Of a DNA stretch of 64,000 bases, positions 24,694 to 33,032 are shown piece by piece. The notes below the pieces were generated by a model that was not told the DNA's origin, ran no database searches, and worked only from the letters and a program-made list of their open reading frames with translations. Where the stretch lies: the NCBI GenBank assembly GCA_016713035.1, contig JADJPW010000001.1:434001-498000 (forward strand), written 5' to 3'. This stretch comes from Verrucomicrobiaceae bacterium. GTDB taxonomy: Bacteria; Verrucomicrobiota; Verrucomicrobiia; Verrucomicrobiales; Verrucomicrobiaceae. Position numbers and translations under genes: made by a program. The first letter of the stretch is position 1. The number at the start of each line of letters is the position of its first letter.

Positions 24694-26040
24694 TCACACC
24701 TTCCACTCGCCACGATATTCGCGGGTCAACCATTTGGCATCACCACCGCTGATGTACTCGTGCTTTTCGGGGTTCCACTTGTGGGTGCCGCCGTGGTAGT
24801 AGGCCTGATTCATGAGATGGCAGGAAATGACGGTGCTGGCTCCGATGGCAACATCGGCGATGGGCTTCTGACGGGTCTGGATGGCATTGAGCCAGTCTTC
24901 GTGATGATTTTTGGAGTCGTAGAGCTTCACGCTGGCATTGGCGAGGTGCTCCTTCTCTGCGAGGAGGACTTCGCGATCGAGAGAGGTTCCTTTCGTTTCC
25001 TTGCCGATGAATTCGTGTACAACTTTACCACCGAGCACGAGTTTGAATTTGCCACGGTTGACGTGAACCTCGCCGTTTTCGCCGTAGAAGCTGACGCCGA
25101 AACCGTTGTTCACATGCGTCAGTGGGATGCCGCTGGCGTAGATGAGCTTGGCACCGTGAGTCGCCTCATCATGCTTTTCTGGAGCGATGATTTCGACGGG
25201 GCCTTTTTCATCCTCTCCTAGCCCCCACTGGGCAATGTCGATGTGGTGGGCACCCCAGTCGGTGATCATGCCGCCGCCGTATTCACGTGTCATGCGCCAA
25301 GCTGGGAAATGATTATGCACACCACGCGGACTGAGCACGCTGCTATATGGAGCGAGCGGTGCAGGGCCGCACCACATGTCCCAATCGAGTCCTGGCTCCA
25401 TAGGTTCTTCTTTGTTGGCATTCGGCTTCGCAGGTGAGCCGAACTGAGTCTCCACTCGCTGAATTTTGCCGATGACGCCATTGCGCACCAATTCGCAGGC
25501 GATGCGGAATTCCTTGCTAGAGCGCTGCTGGGAGCCGGTCTGGAGGATGCGGTTATTTTTCCGCACGGCGTCGATGAGTGTGACGGCCTCGTGAATGTTA
25601 TGTGTGAGTGGTTTTTCACAATACACGTCCTTACCTGCATTCAGCGCGGCGATGGAGGTGATGGTGTGCCAGTGATCCGGCGTAGCAATCACGACAGCGT
25701 CGATGTCTTTGCGTGCGACGAGCTCGCGGAAGTCACTGTAAGAAGAGCAGCCTTTATAGCCTTCCACTTTCTTCTCACCGTAACGTTTCTCCACGGTCTG
25801 CTTGGCGTTCTCGCGGCGGCTTGTGTCCACATCACAAACGGCAACGACTTGGACGGTGTCACGGCTAAGGAAGTTATTGAGATGGCCGCTATTCATCTTG
25901 CCGAGGCCGATGAAACCGAGATTTAGGCGGCTACTGGGGGCCGTGGCCGCGCTCCAGACGCGAGAAGGGAGGATAAATGGCGCTGCGATGGAGGCAGCGG
26001 CTGTTTTGACGAAGTGACGACGTTTGGCGTGGTTTTGCAT
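24694..26040 (-). CDS. Tat-exported Gfo/Idh/MocA family oxidoreductase
   Basis: A 448-aa NAD(P)-dependent oxidoreductase with a twin-arginine signal (KRRHFVK then a hydrophobic stretch AASIAAPFILP), so it is exported folded, with cofactor. The Rossmann part has LGFIGLGKMNSGHL and VVAVCDVDTSRR; the family motif DVYCEKPLTHN carries the catalytic-type EKP. The second domain contains EYGGGMITDWGAHHIDIAQWGLG, typical of the large group of exported Gfo/Idh/MocA proteins in PVC bacteria. Substrate is probably a sugar or cyclitol derivative; some relatives act in glycoside breakdown by redox chemistry. The ATG at 26040 gives the Tat signal at the N-terminus; the frame is open 33 codons further. It is divergent from a lipoprotein gene. 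Confidence 0.92.
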   Translation of the reverse strand: MQNHAKRRHFVKTAAASIAAPFILPSRVWSAATAPSSRLNLGFIGLGKMNSGHLNNFLSRDTVQVVAVCDVDTSRRENAKQTVEKRYGEKKVEGYKGCSSYSDFRELVARKDIDAVVIATPDHWHTITSIAALNAGKDVYCEKPLTHNIHEAVTLIDAVRKNNRILQTGSQQRSSKEFRIACELVRNGVIGKIQRVETQFGSPAKPNANKEEPMEPGLDWDMWCGPAPLAPYSSVLSPRGVHNHFPAWRMTREYGGGMITDWGAHHIDIAQWGLGEDEKGPVEIIAPEKHDEATHGAKLIYASGIPLTHVNNGFGVSFYGENGEVHVNRGKFKLVLGGKVVHEFIGKETKGTSLDREVLLAEKEHLANASVKLYDSKNHHEDWLNAIQTRQKPIADVAIGASTVISCHLMNQAYYHGGTHKWNPEKHEYISGGDAKWLTREYRGEWKV

Positions 26041-26144
26041 AGGTTGGAAAAAGAAAAATGAATGCGTCTGGCGCGGACACATCCAAACGAAGTGCGAAAA
26101 GGCATCCTTGCGTTCAGAATGCCCGCTCCTAACATCCACTGGCC

Positions 26145-26792
26145 ATGAAACAACTGATTCTTCTCTGCCTTTGCACCCTGCTTTCGAGCTGCATCGATCC
26201 CTACATGATGGATATGGGACATGATCCTTATGCAGACCCGTACGGTGGCCAACGCCGCGCCGAGGTGCGTGAGAATGGACGCGAGCTCAATCAGATGGCC
26301 TATGAGCGCGGCACCCAGGATGGTCAATACGATGCCCAACGCCGTCAAAGTCAGAATTACAATCGCTACCGCTCCAAGCGCTTCGATCCGAATACTGAGC
26401 TGGCTTACCGCGATGGCTACAATGACGGTTACGAGCAGACCGTGAGCAGCCTCAACAACCTAAACCGCCCACCCGCCAATCCCTACGGCAGTTACACCCC
26501 ACCTTTGCCTGGTGGCAGCTACGGTCAGCCGACTCCCTACAACCAACCTGCGCCTCAACCACGCATCGAGGAGCGTGACGCCGCGTATCAACAGGGCTAC
26601 GACTATGGCCTGCGTGACCGCACTGGTGGACGCGTGGCGGACCCAGCGGTGCATGTAGGTCGTTATGATCCCCGCAAGCGCTCCAGCTTTGAACGTGGCT
26701 ACTACGACGGCTACAACACCCGCTCAGGCTCCACATCTTCCTCTGGAAGCCCCTCACGTTACGGCAACGGCGGCACCCTTTGGTCGTTGTGA
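26145..26792 (+). CDS. Putative lipoprotein with YxxGYxDG repeats
   Basis: A 215-aa protein with signal peptide KQLILLCLCTLL and lipobox LSSC. The mature part has four related segments (YERGTQDGQYDAQ, AYRDGYNDGYEQ, AYQQGYDYGLRD, FERGYYDGYNTR) separated by Pro/Gly/Tyr-rich linkers. The spacing of Gly and aromatic residues resembles glycine-zipper-like or YxxGxxxG repeats seen in envelope proteins. No enzymatic motif is visible. It is divergent from the Tat oxidoreductase and has no obvious operon partner. Role unknown, probably structural at the cell surface. Confidence 0.72.
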   Translation: MKQLILLCLCTLLSSCIDPYMMDMGHDPYADPYGGQRRAEVRENGRELNQMAYERGTQDGQYDAQRRQSQNYNRYRSKRFDPNTELAYRDGYNDGYEQTVSSLNNLNRPPANPYGSYTPPLPGGSYGQPTPYNQPAPQPRIEERDAAYQQGYDYGLRDRTGGRVADPAVHVGRYDPRKRSSFERGYYDGYNTRSGSTSSSGSPSRYGNGGTLWSL

Positions 26793-26946
26793 TTCCAAAC
26801 GGATAAAACCTCCCTATAAACCCAGGGTAACGGCTTTTTATGCCGCCCTCTTGGAATTGCAGTGCATGTGCTGGATACCCAGCTTTGCGACCAAGTGGAC
26901 ATTCCCGAGAGTCGCCCCTCGATTCATTCACTTCGACGTGAAAAAA

Positions 26947-27024
26947 TCACAAGCCACCACTCTGAGCCATGAAATTCAAGGCTAGGGCGAGAATAGCGAA
27001 GATAAAGACGAGCCAAGCGAGCAT
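26947..27024 (-). CDS. Possible 25-aa membrane peptide
   Basis: An open frame of 25 codons plus TGA encodes an almost wholly hydrophobic peptide (LAWLVFIFAILALALNF) with a short polar tail. It lies 55 bp downstream of the proline-rich membrane protein gene on the same strand, in an otherwise gene-free gap. The composition is what one expects of a single-span small protein. No clear ribosome-binding site is seen, so this is a candidate only. Confidence 0.3.
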   Translation of the reverse strand: MLAWLVFIFAILALALNFMAQSGGL

Positions 27025-27079
27025 AACGAAAGAAAGTTAAGTGGAGGTGAGGTAAAAAGGCTGGTGCTACAGCCACTCG

Positions 27080-28039
27080 TTACGGGATGGATTTGAGCTC
27101 GTTGGAGAAAGTCTGAGTCCAAGCACCCGTGCTGCTGTTTCGTTGCTCCCACTTCATGGCACCAGGATCAGGCACCATGAGCGGCGAGGTACCACCAGCG
27201 ACATCCTTTGTCACCATGTCAGCACCCAGCATCTGGACGACTAGAAGGACAGCGGCCAGCAGGAATGCGATCGCGGCCAATGGCATCAGCCCAGCATCGG
27301 GATCTGATTCTTCATAGAACTGCTCGGAATCTGCCTGGGCACTGCGTTTCACTGGTGCGCTAGGGGGAGCGGAGATGGGGGCACGCTGCATCGCCTGGGT
27401 GGGCTGCAGCTTCACGGTCGCTTTTGGCAGAGGAGCAGTGCCACCACTGACCATCGGACCAGTACCTGAGCCTGGAGGCTTGGGCGCGACAGGCCTCGGA
27501 GCTCCAGCGGCCAAGGGAACCGTAGGGGCACCCGATTCGACTCGGGGAGCGGCAGCCGTGGGTGCTCCAGGGGCTTTTGCGAGTGGCCGTGTAGCCGCAG
27601 GCAAAGAGGCTGTGGGAACGGGGGGGGCACCCGGCGGACGCGGGGCGACGGGGGGCGCACCCGGCGGGCGGGCTGCTGGGGGTGCCATTGGCGATGGAGC
27701 ACTGGGAGCTGGTGCCGACACGACTGGAATGGCAGAAGTGGTCTTCTTAGAGGGAGGAGAAAGCGGGGGCGAAGGCAGCTTCACCGGCGAAGTCGCAGAT
27801 TTCGGCGCAGGGGGAGGCAGAGGAGCCGATGGGAGCTGGATCGGCGCAGTGGAGTTGCGCGGAGCAGAAGGAGACACGGAGGAGGTCGTGGACGAGCTGG
27901 GTGTGACTGGAGCCGTCGCTTCGCGAGCCTGCGTCACTCCTGCACCAGGTCGGGCACGTAGCGTGATACGGACGGTTTCCTTTTTAAGCGGCACGGCGGA
28001 GGTTTTCGGCGTGGAGGAGGGATTTTCAGAGTCGCTCAT
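27080..28039 (-). CDS. Proline/alanine-rich protein with one C-terminal membrane helix
   Basis: A 319-aa protein. It starts with KKETVRITLRARPGAGV, then has about 200 residues of low-complexity Pro/Ala/Ser/Gly sequence predicted to be disordered, a short acidic segment (EQFYEESDPDAGL), a membrane helix (PLAAIAFLLAAVLLVVQML) near residue 260, and a 40-residue tail. No catalytic domain is seen. With a single helix the long Pro-rich part would be on one side of the membrane, most likely cytoplasmic, and the tail outside. Such proteins are frequent hypothetical genes in Verrucomicrobia. It is divergent from the epimerase gene (184 bp gap). Role unknown. Confidence 0.7.
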   Translation of the reverse strand: MSDSENPSSTPKTSAVPLKKETVRITLRARPGAGVTQAREATAPVTPSSSTTSSVSPSAPRNSTAPIQLPSAPLPPPAPKSATSPVKLPSPPLSPPSKKTTSAIPVVSAPAPSAPSPMAPPAARPPGAPPVAPRPPGAPPVPTASLPAATRPLAKAPGAPTAAAPRVESGAPTVPLAAGAPRPVAPKPPGSGTGPMVSGGTAPLPKATVKLQPTQAMQRAPISAPPSAPVKRSAQADSEQFYEESDPDAGLMPLAAIAFLLAAVLLVVQMLGADMVTKDVAGGTSPLMVPDPGAMKWEQRNSSTGAWTQTFSNELKSIP

Positions 28040-28223
28040 GTGTCAGGAGATATAAAATAGGAGGGGAATTGTTCCTTATTAGCGAATATCGGCATCTGCC
28101 GTCAATCCCTTTTCCTCTAGGGTTGCAATTATCCGAGACAAAACCATAGAATTGCCCCCTTTCTCCCGATTCGCGAACTGGCCTCGTGGTTATCGGAATT
28201 GGGCACTTTTGATCTCCTTCTAC

Positions 28224-29198
28224 ATGAAACGCATCCTTGTCACCGGCGGTGCCGGATTCATCGGCTCCCATACCATCGACCGCCTGCTCCAGGGCGGAGC
28301 CTACGACGTGACAGCAATCGAGAGCTTCAATGATTACTACAATCCAGCCATCAAAAGAGCAAACATCGAGCCCATCCTCGACCGCATCACCATCGCTGAG
28401 GGCGACATAACAGACGGAGCCTTTGTGAGGCAAGTTTTTGAGCATGGGCGCTTCGATGCCGTGATCCATCTAGCCGCCCGCGCAGGCGTACGGCCATCCA
28501 TCGCCGATCCTGAACTCTACATCGACACGAATATCAAAGGCACCTTTCACCTCCTGGACGCTGCACGCCGCACGGGTGTGCCGCAGTTCATCTTTGCCAG
28601 CAGCAGCTCGGTTTACGGCGTGAACAAAAAAGTGCCTTTTTGCGAGAGCGACCCCATTTTGCAGACCATCAGCCCCTATGCGATGACAAAAATGGCTGGC
28701 GAGCAAATGTGCTCCAACCATAGCCATCTGCACGGCATGCGCTGTGTATGCTTGCGATTCTTCACCGTCTATGGCCCACGCCAGAGACCAGATCTGGCCA
28801 TTTCAAAATTCACACGCCTCATTGAAGACGGTCTTCCCATCGACAAGTACGGCGACGGCAACACCATGCGTGACTACACCTACGTGAGCGACATCGTGGA
28901 CGGCATCATGGGGGCCCTGGAGCATCGCAGTGGTCCGCTTTTCGACATCTATAACCTCGGAGGCTCCCAGACCGTCTCGCTCAATGACTTGATCACCTCT
29001 GTGGAATCTGCTGTGGGCAAAAAAGCACTCATCAAGCCCCTTCCTGAGCAACCCGGAGACGTCCCCCTCACCTCTGCCGATGTGAGCAAAGCCACGCGTG
29101 ATCTAGGCTTTCACCCCAAAACACACATCGACGAAGGCATACCGCAATACGTCGCCTGGTTCCGCGACATGCGGGCTCGCGGATTGGCTGTGAGTTGA
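28224..29198 (+). CDS. NAD-dependent sugar-nucleotide epimerase (UDP-glucuronate 4-epimerase-like)
   Basis: A 324-aa extended short-chain dehydrogenase. The NAD-binding motif VTGGAGFIGSH opens the protein; the active site has SSSSVYG (Ser/Thr) and the YAMTK Tyr-Lys pair. FTVYGPRQRPDLAISKF and GDGNTMRDYTYVSDIVDGI are typical of UDP-glucuronate/UDP-glucose 4-epimerases, which supply sugars for capsule or lipopolysaccharide. The exact substrate is not fixed by sequence. I chose the ATG at 28224 because it sits just before the Rossmann motif; 24 codons further upstream are open. It stands between a divergent hypothetical gene and a radical SAM gene in the same direction, 223 bp downstream. Confidence 0.9.
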   Translation: MKRILVTGGAGFIGSHTIDRLLQGGAYDVTAIESFNDYYNPAIKRANIEPILDRITIAEGDITDGAFVRQVFEHGRFDAVIHLAARAGVRPSIADPELYIDTNIKGTFHLLDAARRTGVPQFIFASSSSVYGVNKKVPFCESDPILQTISPYAMTKMAGEQMCSNHSHLHGMRCVCLRFFTVYGPRQRPDLAISKFTRLIEDGLPIDKYGDGNTMRDYTYVSDIVDGIMGALEHRSGPLFDIYNLGGSQTVSLNDLITSVESAVGKKALIKPLPEQPGDVPLTSADVSKATRDLGFHPKTHIDEGIPQYVAWFRDMRARGLAVS

Positions 29199-29421
29199 TT
29201 CCAGCGCCCACTAGCACCGCATTGAGCGACGCTCGTTTTCTGAGCCACTAGATCGCCCCATTTCACTCCATAATGGCTGGGCGCAAAGGCTCAAGGGATG
29301 CCACTGGTGCGGAGACATGGATTATCACCCCAAACAACACCCTTTCTTGACCTTTGGCCGCAACACGACCTCTTGCCCGCACTTATAAACTGCTGCCGTC
29401 CTTCCAAATCTGCCTTTTCAC

Positions 29422-30633
29422 ATGCTCATCTCCCTGACCTCCCGCATTCTCCGCACTGTCGATCCGCTCTGCCTGGCGAAGATCGGCTGGAATTTCGGCT
29501 TCAAAGGAGCGCGGTCGGTGATGCTGCATAAGCAGCGCATGCGTCAGGGGCAGTTCTTCCCGCCGTTCTTCTACATCTCCATTCTGAACTCCTGCAATCT
29601 CCGCTGCCAGGGCTGCTGGGTCGATGTGGATAAACCGCGTGAGTCTCTCAATCTCGATGAGCTCAATAAAATCGTGAACGATGCAAAGCGGCGCGGAAAT
29701 GCCTTTTTCGGCATCTTGGGGGGAGAGCCCTTCATGCACCCAGAGCTTTTCGATTTCCTGGCCATGCACCCAGACGCTTACTTCCAGGTCTTTTCAAATG
29801 GCCAGATGATCACGGAGAAAGCGGCCACGAACATGCGCAAGCTAGGCAACGTCACACCACTGGTCAGCATCGAAGGCACCGAGATCGTTAGCAACGAACG
29901 CCGTGGCAATAAAGAAGTGCTCACTCGCACGCTGCGCGGGCTACAAAACTGCCTGGATGCTCGCGTGCTCACAGGTGTGGCCACTAGCCTGTGCAAAACG
30001 AACATCGATGACCTACTCACGGAGTCCTGGCTGCACCGCCTCATCGACATGGGGGTGCACTACGCCTGGTATCACACCTATCGCCCCGTCGGGCCAAAGA
30101 TCAGCGCCGAGCTAGCTCTCACGCCTGCCCAGATCACTCAGGTACGGCGTTTCGTCGTGGAAATGCGGGCAAAGCTGCCCATCGCCATCGTGGATGCCTA
30201 TTATGACCACCAGGGCCAGGCGCTGTGCCCCATGGCCAATGGCATCAGCCACCACATCAGCCCCACCGGTGCCATCGAGCCATGTCCGATCATCCAATTC
30301 GCCAAAGAAAGCGTGCGCACGCAGGATGATCTCTTTGATGTCTTCACGAAAAGCGAGTTCCTCCGAGATTTCCGCAGCATCGCGGCGCAGAATACGCGTG
30401 GCTGCATCGTGCTGGAGCGTCCTGATCTGGTCAAAGCCGTGGTCACCAAGCACAGCGCCAAGGACAGCACCATACGCCAGACCGCGATGGCCGAGATCGA
30501 GAGCATGACACCCCGCACCAGCCAATGGCGTGAAGGCGAAGAAATTGCCGAAAAGCACTGGATGTATTGGTTGGCCAAAAAGTTCTTCTTCAATGACTTC
30601 GGCGTCTATCGCGGCCTAGAAAAGAGCTCCTAG
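29422..30633 (+). CDS. Radical SAM protein with SPASM-like C-terminus
   Basis: A 403-aa protein. The 4Fe-4S cluster binding motif CNLRCQGC lies near residues 52-59 in the context ISILNSCNLRCQGCW, followed by GGEPFMHPEL and the strand VFSNGQMI typical of the radical SAM barrel. Towards the C-terminus GQALCPMANGISHHISPTGAIEPCPII suggests a SPASM/Twitch-type auxiliary cluster region. Such proteins carry out radical-based modification of peptides or small molecules; there is no peptide precursor gene beside it, so a ribosomally made peptide product is not supported. The upstream gap of 223 bp shows no other gene. Substrate unknown. Confidence 0.85.
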   Translation: MLISLTSRILRTVDPLCLAKIGWNFGFKGARSVMLHKQRMRQGQFFPPFFYISILNSCNLRCQGCWVDVDKPRESLNLDELNKIVNDAKRRGNAFFGILGGEPFMHPELFDFLAMHPDAYFQVFSNGQMITEKAATNMRKLGNVTPLVSIEGTEIVSNERRGNKEVLTRTLRGLQNCLDARVLTGVATSLCKTNIDDLLTESWLHRLIDMGVHYAWYHTYRPVGPKISAELALTPAQITQVRRFVVEMRAKLPIAIVDAYYDHQGQALCPMANGISHHISPTGAIEPCPIIQFAKESVRTQDDLFDVFTKSEFLRDFRSIAAQNTRGCIVLERPDLVKAVVTKHSAKDSTIRQTAMAEIESMTPRTSQWREGEEIAEKHWMYWLAKKFFFNDFGVYRGLEKSS

Positions 30634-30770
30634 GGGCACTGCGCCTAGTCCACGGCACCTCGACTGGTCAAAAACGAGCCCATCTGCCACCCCAAAGGGC
30701 ATTTGGCCCGGATTCGCCTTCGTAGTTGAATGTTGAGCGCAGGACACCCAAAGTCAGGTCAAACCCCCAC

Positions 30771-32207
30771 ATGCCTGACTCTACCGCACTCCGTGACGCG
30801 CTCGCACAGTCGCCGAACAATGTTTCGCTCCTGTTACTACAAGGCCGTGCATGCTTGGAGGAGATGGATCTGGATGAGGCACGGCAGGCCTTCGGCCGTG
30901 TCATCGAGCTCGACCCTGATCATGCAGATGCTCACCTGGGCCTAGCACGCGTCGTTTTCATGGAGGGTGATAATTCTGGTGCCGCCGTGCGTGCGGAGCA
31001 TGTGCTCTTCCTCGATCCGAACCATGCCCCAGCGCATTTGCTCCTCTCCCGTGTCTATTTGAGCGAGGGAGACAAAAAGAAGGCCGTGGAGCATTTTGAC
31101 CTCGCGGCACAGATCGACGGCAGCATCAGCGATGGCGCTCTAGAGAGCGAGCTGGGCCGCACCGCCCGTGATGCACGCAAAACAGCCGCCGCACCTGCGG
31201 TGGAGGCCAGCTCCAGCGAATCCCCTGCCCCCACCGGAGAGGCAGAGGAGTTCATGGAGGACTCGTTTGACGGTGCAGAGCCTGATTGGCGGCCAGAGAC
31301 ATTTTTTGGCCCGGATGATCCGAATCGCAGCACACTGACCTTTGATGATGTCGGTGGCATGGATGAGGTGAAGGAGGAGATCCGGCTGAAGATCACCTAT
31401 CCGCTGCAATTTCCGGATTTATATAAGGCCTACGGCCGCAAAACTGGGGGCGGCATTCTCATCTATGGCCCACCTGGCTGCGGCAAGACCACGATCCTGC
31501 GTGCGGTAGCCGGCGAAGTGGCGTGCAATTACCTCGCGGTCGGTCTGCACGAGATTTTTGACCCCTACTATGGGAACCCAGAGCGGAATCTGCATCAGTT
31601 CTTCGAAGCAGCACGGGCGAACTCGCCCTGTGTGATCGTTTTCGATGACCTGGACTCCCTAGCCCAAGATCGCAGACAGGTGCGTGAGAGTCAGATGCGC
31701 AGCCTCGTGAATCAGTTCCTGCACGAGATGGACGGAATCCGGGGAGAAAATCAGCGCATCCTCGTCATCGGAGCCACGAACCAGCCATGGGCACTCGATC
31801 CGGCCTTTCGTAGGCCAGGGCGCTTCGATCAGGCCATCTTCGTGCCACCGCCGGATGCGCCTGCACGGGCGCAGATCATCGGCCTACTCTCCAAAGACAA
31901 ACCCATCGCAGAATTCGACGCCACCGAGCTCATCGACGCGACCACGGGCTTCACGGGAGCAGATTTGAAGTGGGTCTTTGATCGAGCCGCAGAACTAGCG
32001 CTCTCCTCAGCGATCCACAGTGGACATGCCGTACCGATCACGCCGGAGTTACTCCTGAGTGTAGCCCGCACACACACTCCGACGACGCAGGGCTGGTTTG
32101 AGGGAGTGCGCACCCATGCCGAGCAGCAAGCTGCGCCGGATGGTTTTGTGAATGACATGCGCAAAGTCCTCAGCACCACCCCCACGAATACGAAGAAGGA
32201 ACGCTGA
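30771..32207 (+). CDS. TPR-repeat AAA ATPase (FtsH/VCP-type core)
   Basis: A 478-aa protein. Residues about 1-125 are tetratricopeptide-type helices (LLLQGRACLEEMDLDEARQAFGRVIELDPDHADAHLGLARVV-like pattern). After an acidic linker, residues about 190-460 form one AAA module. The Walker A motif is GPPGCGKTT (about 231), the second-region-of-homology reads ATNQPWALDPAFRRPGRFD, and the sensor-2 region is TGFTGADLKWVFDRA. The Walker B motif reads VIVFDDLDS, with Asp where the catalytic Glu usually stands. The protein lacks the membrane helix and protease domain of FtsH. Binding partners via the TPR part, and an unfoldase or remodelling role, are inference. The ATG at 30771 gives the TPR start; a start at 30726 would add 15 residues. 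Confidence 0.85.
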   Translation: MPDSTALRDALAQSPNNVSLLLLQGRACLEEMDLDEARQAFGRVIELDPDHADAHLGLARVVFMEGDNSGAAVRAEHVLFLDPNHAPAHLLLSRVYLSEGDKKKAVEHFDLAAQIDGSISDGALESELGRTARDARKTAAAPAVEASSSESPAPTGEAEEFMEDSFDGAEPDWRPETFFGPDDPNRSTLTFDDVGGMDEVKEEIRLKITYPLQFPDLYKAYGRKTGGGILIYGPPGCGKTTILRAVAGEVACNYLAVGLHEIFDPYYGNPERNLHQFFEAARANSPCVIVFDDLDSLAQDRRQVRESQMRSLVNQFLHEMDGIRGENQRILVIGATNQPWALDPAFRRPGRFDQAIFVPPPDAPARAQIIGLLSKDKPIAEFDATELIDATTGFTGADLKWVFDRAAELALSSAIHSGHAVPITPELLLSVARTHTPTTQGWFEGVRTHAEQQAAPDGFVNDMRKVLSTTPTNTKKER

Positions 32208-32268
32208 GGGATGGAATTCGCACTTGCCGCCGTGTCACCCGCGTGCGACGGAATGCGCCCCGTAGCAA

Positions 32269-32343
32269 GCGCCCGTAGTTCAACGGATAGAATGGTGGTC
32301 TCCGAAGCCGCATATCCAGGTTCGATTCCTGGCGGGCGCACCA
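32269..32343 (+). tRNA. tRNA-Arg (anticodon CCG)
   Basis: A complete cloverleaf can be folded. The 7-bp acceptor stem is GCGCCCG/CGGGCGC; the anticodon stem-loop has loop CTCCGAA with anticodon CCG at 32302-32304; the T arm is CCAGG-TTCGATT-CCTGG. The 3' CCA is encoded (32341-32343). It reads CGG arginine codons. It sits between the AAA ATPase gene and coaE, on the same strand as both. Confidence 0.95.
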
Positions 32344-32432
32344 GCCGGAAACATGGCTGAAAGAGCTATTTGTGCCCTCAGGCAGTGATTTATGGCCTTG
32401 TGAGGACTGGGCGGCTGTTTATGGGCTGATGC

Positions 32433-33032
32433 GTGAAAACTTGGATCGTGACTGGGGGTGCCGGAACTGGCAAATCGTCCTTTGTGAAGCTGCTGCGGGA
32501 AATCGTGGGGGCTGAGGCCTGCTTTTTTTCCGCCGATGAGGCGGTGAAGGCTCTTTATGAGGAAAAACTGGTCGTAGAGGCCCTGGTGGCAGAATTTGGC
32601 CCAGAAGTACTAGAGCGGAATGGGGAAAGGAAGCTGAACCGGAGCTGGCTGCGGGAGCAGGTGCTACCAGTGCCCGCACTGCGAGCGAGGCTGGAGAAAG
32701 TGCTGCATCCACGGGTTTTTGAGCGGTTCGAGGAGGCAAGAGTGGCAGCAGCGCCGCAGTCGAAGGTTTTTGTTGCGGAAGTCCCACTACACTATGAGTG
32801 TGGTAGCACAGTTTCAGCAGACTTGGTCATCGTGGTGGCTGCCAGCCGGTCGGTACAAGTCAGGCGAATGATGGAAAACAGGGGACTCGATGAACAGACC
32901 GTCCAATCGTTCCTGAATGCCCAGTGGTCCATCGCTGCCAAAGCCGAACGCGCGGATATCGTCATCTGGAATGATGGCGGTATGCCAGCGCTGGAGGCCC
33001 AGGCGCTGACGCTGGTCAGGAGCCAACTTTGA
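32433..33032 (+). CDS. coaE: Dephospho-CoA kinase
   Basis: A 199-aa P-loop kinase that phosphorylates dephospho-CoA in the last step of coenzyme A synthesis. The P-loop GGAGTGKSSF is at the N-terminus, then CFFSADEAV (substrate Asp), LHPRVF, and VPLHYECG, the CoaE-type motif where the acceptor is bound. The C-terminal QVRRMMENRGL is the lid segment. Length fits the family. The likely start is GTG at 32433, since no ATG lies before the P-loop. The stop overlaps the rho start by four bases (33029-33032), so the two are translationally linked, and the three genes coaE-rho-rnd form an operon. Confidence 0.9.
   Translation: MKTWIVTGGAGTGKSSFVKLLREIVGAEACFFSADEAVKALYEEKLVVEALVAEFGPEVLERNGERKLNRSWLREQVLPVPALRARLEKVLHPRVFERFEEARVAAAPQSKVFVAEVPLHYECGSTVSADLVIVVAASRSVQVRRMMENRGLDEQTVQSFLNAQWSIAAKAERADIVIWNDGGMPALEAQALTLVRSQL

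Noticed and set aside
32342..32360. Small CAGCC/GGCTG hairpin after the tRNA
   Set aside because: The stem is only five base pairs and no T run follows, so it is not called as a terminator.
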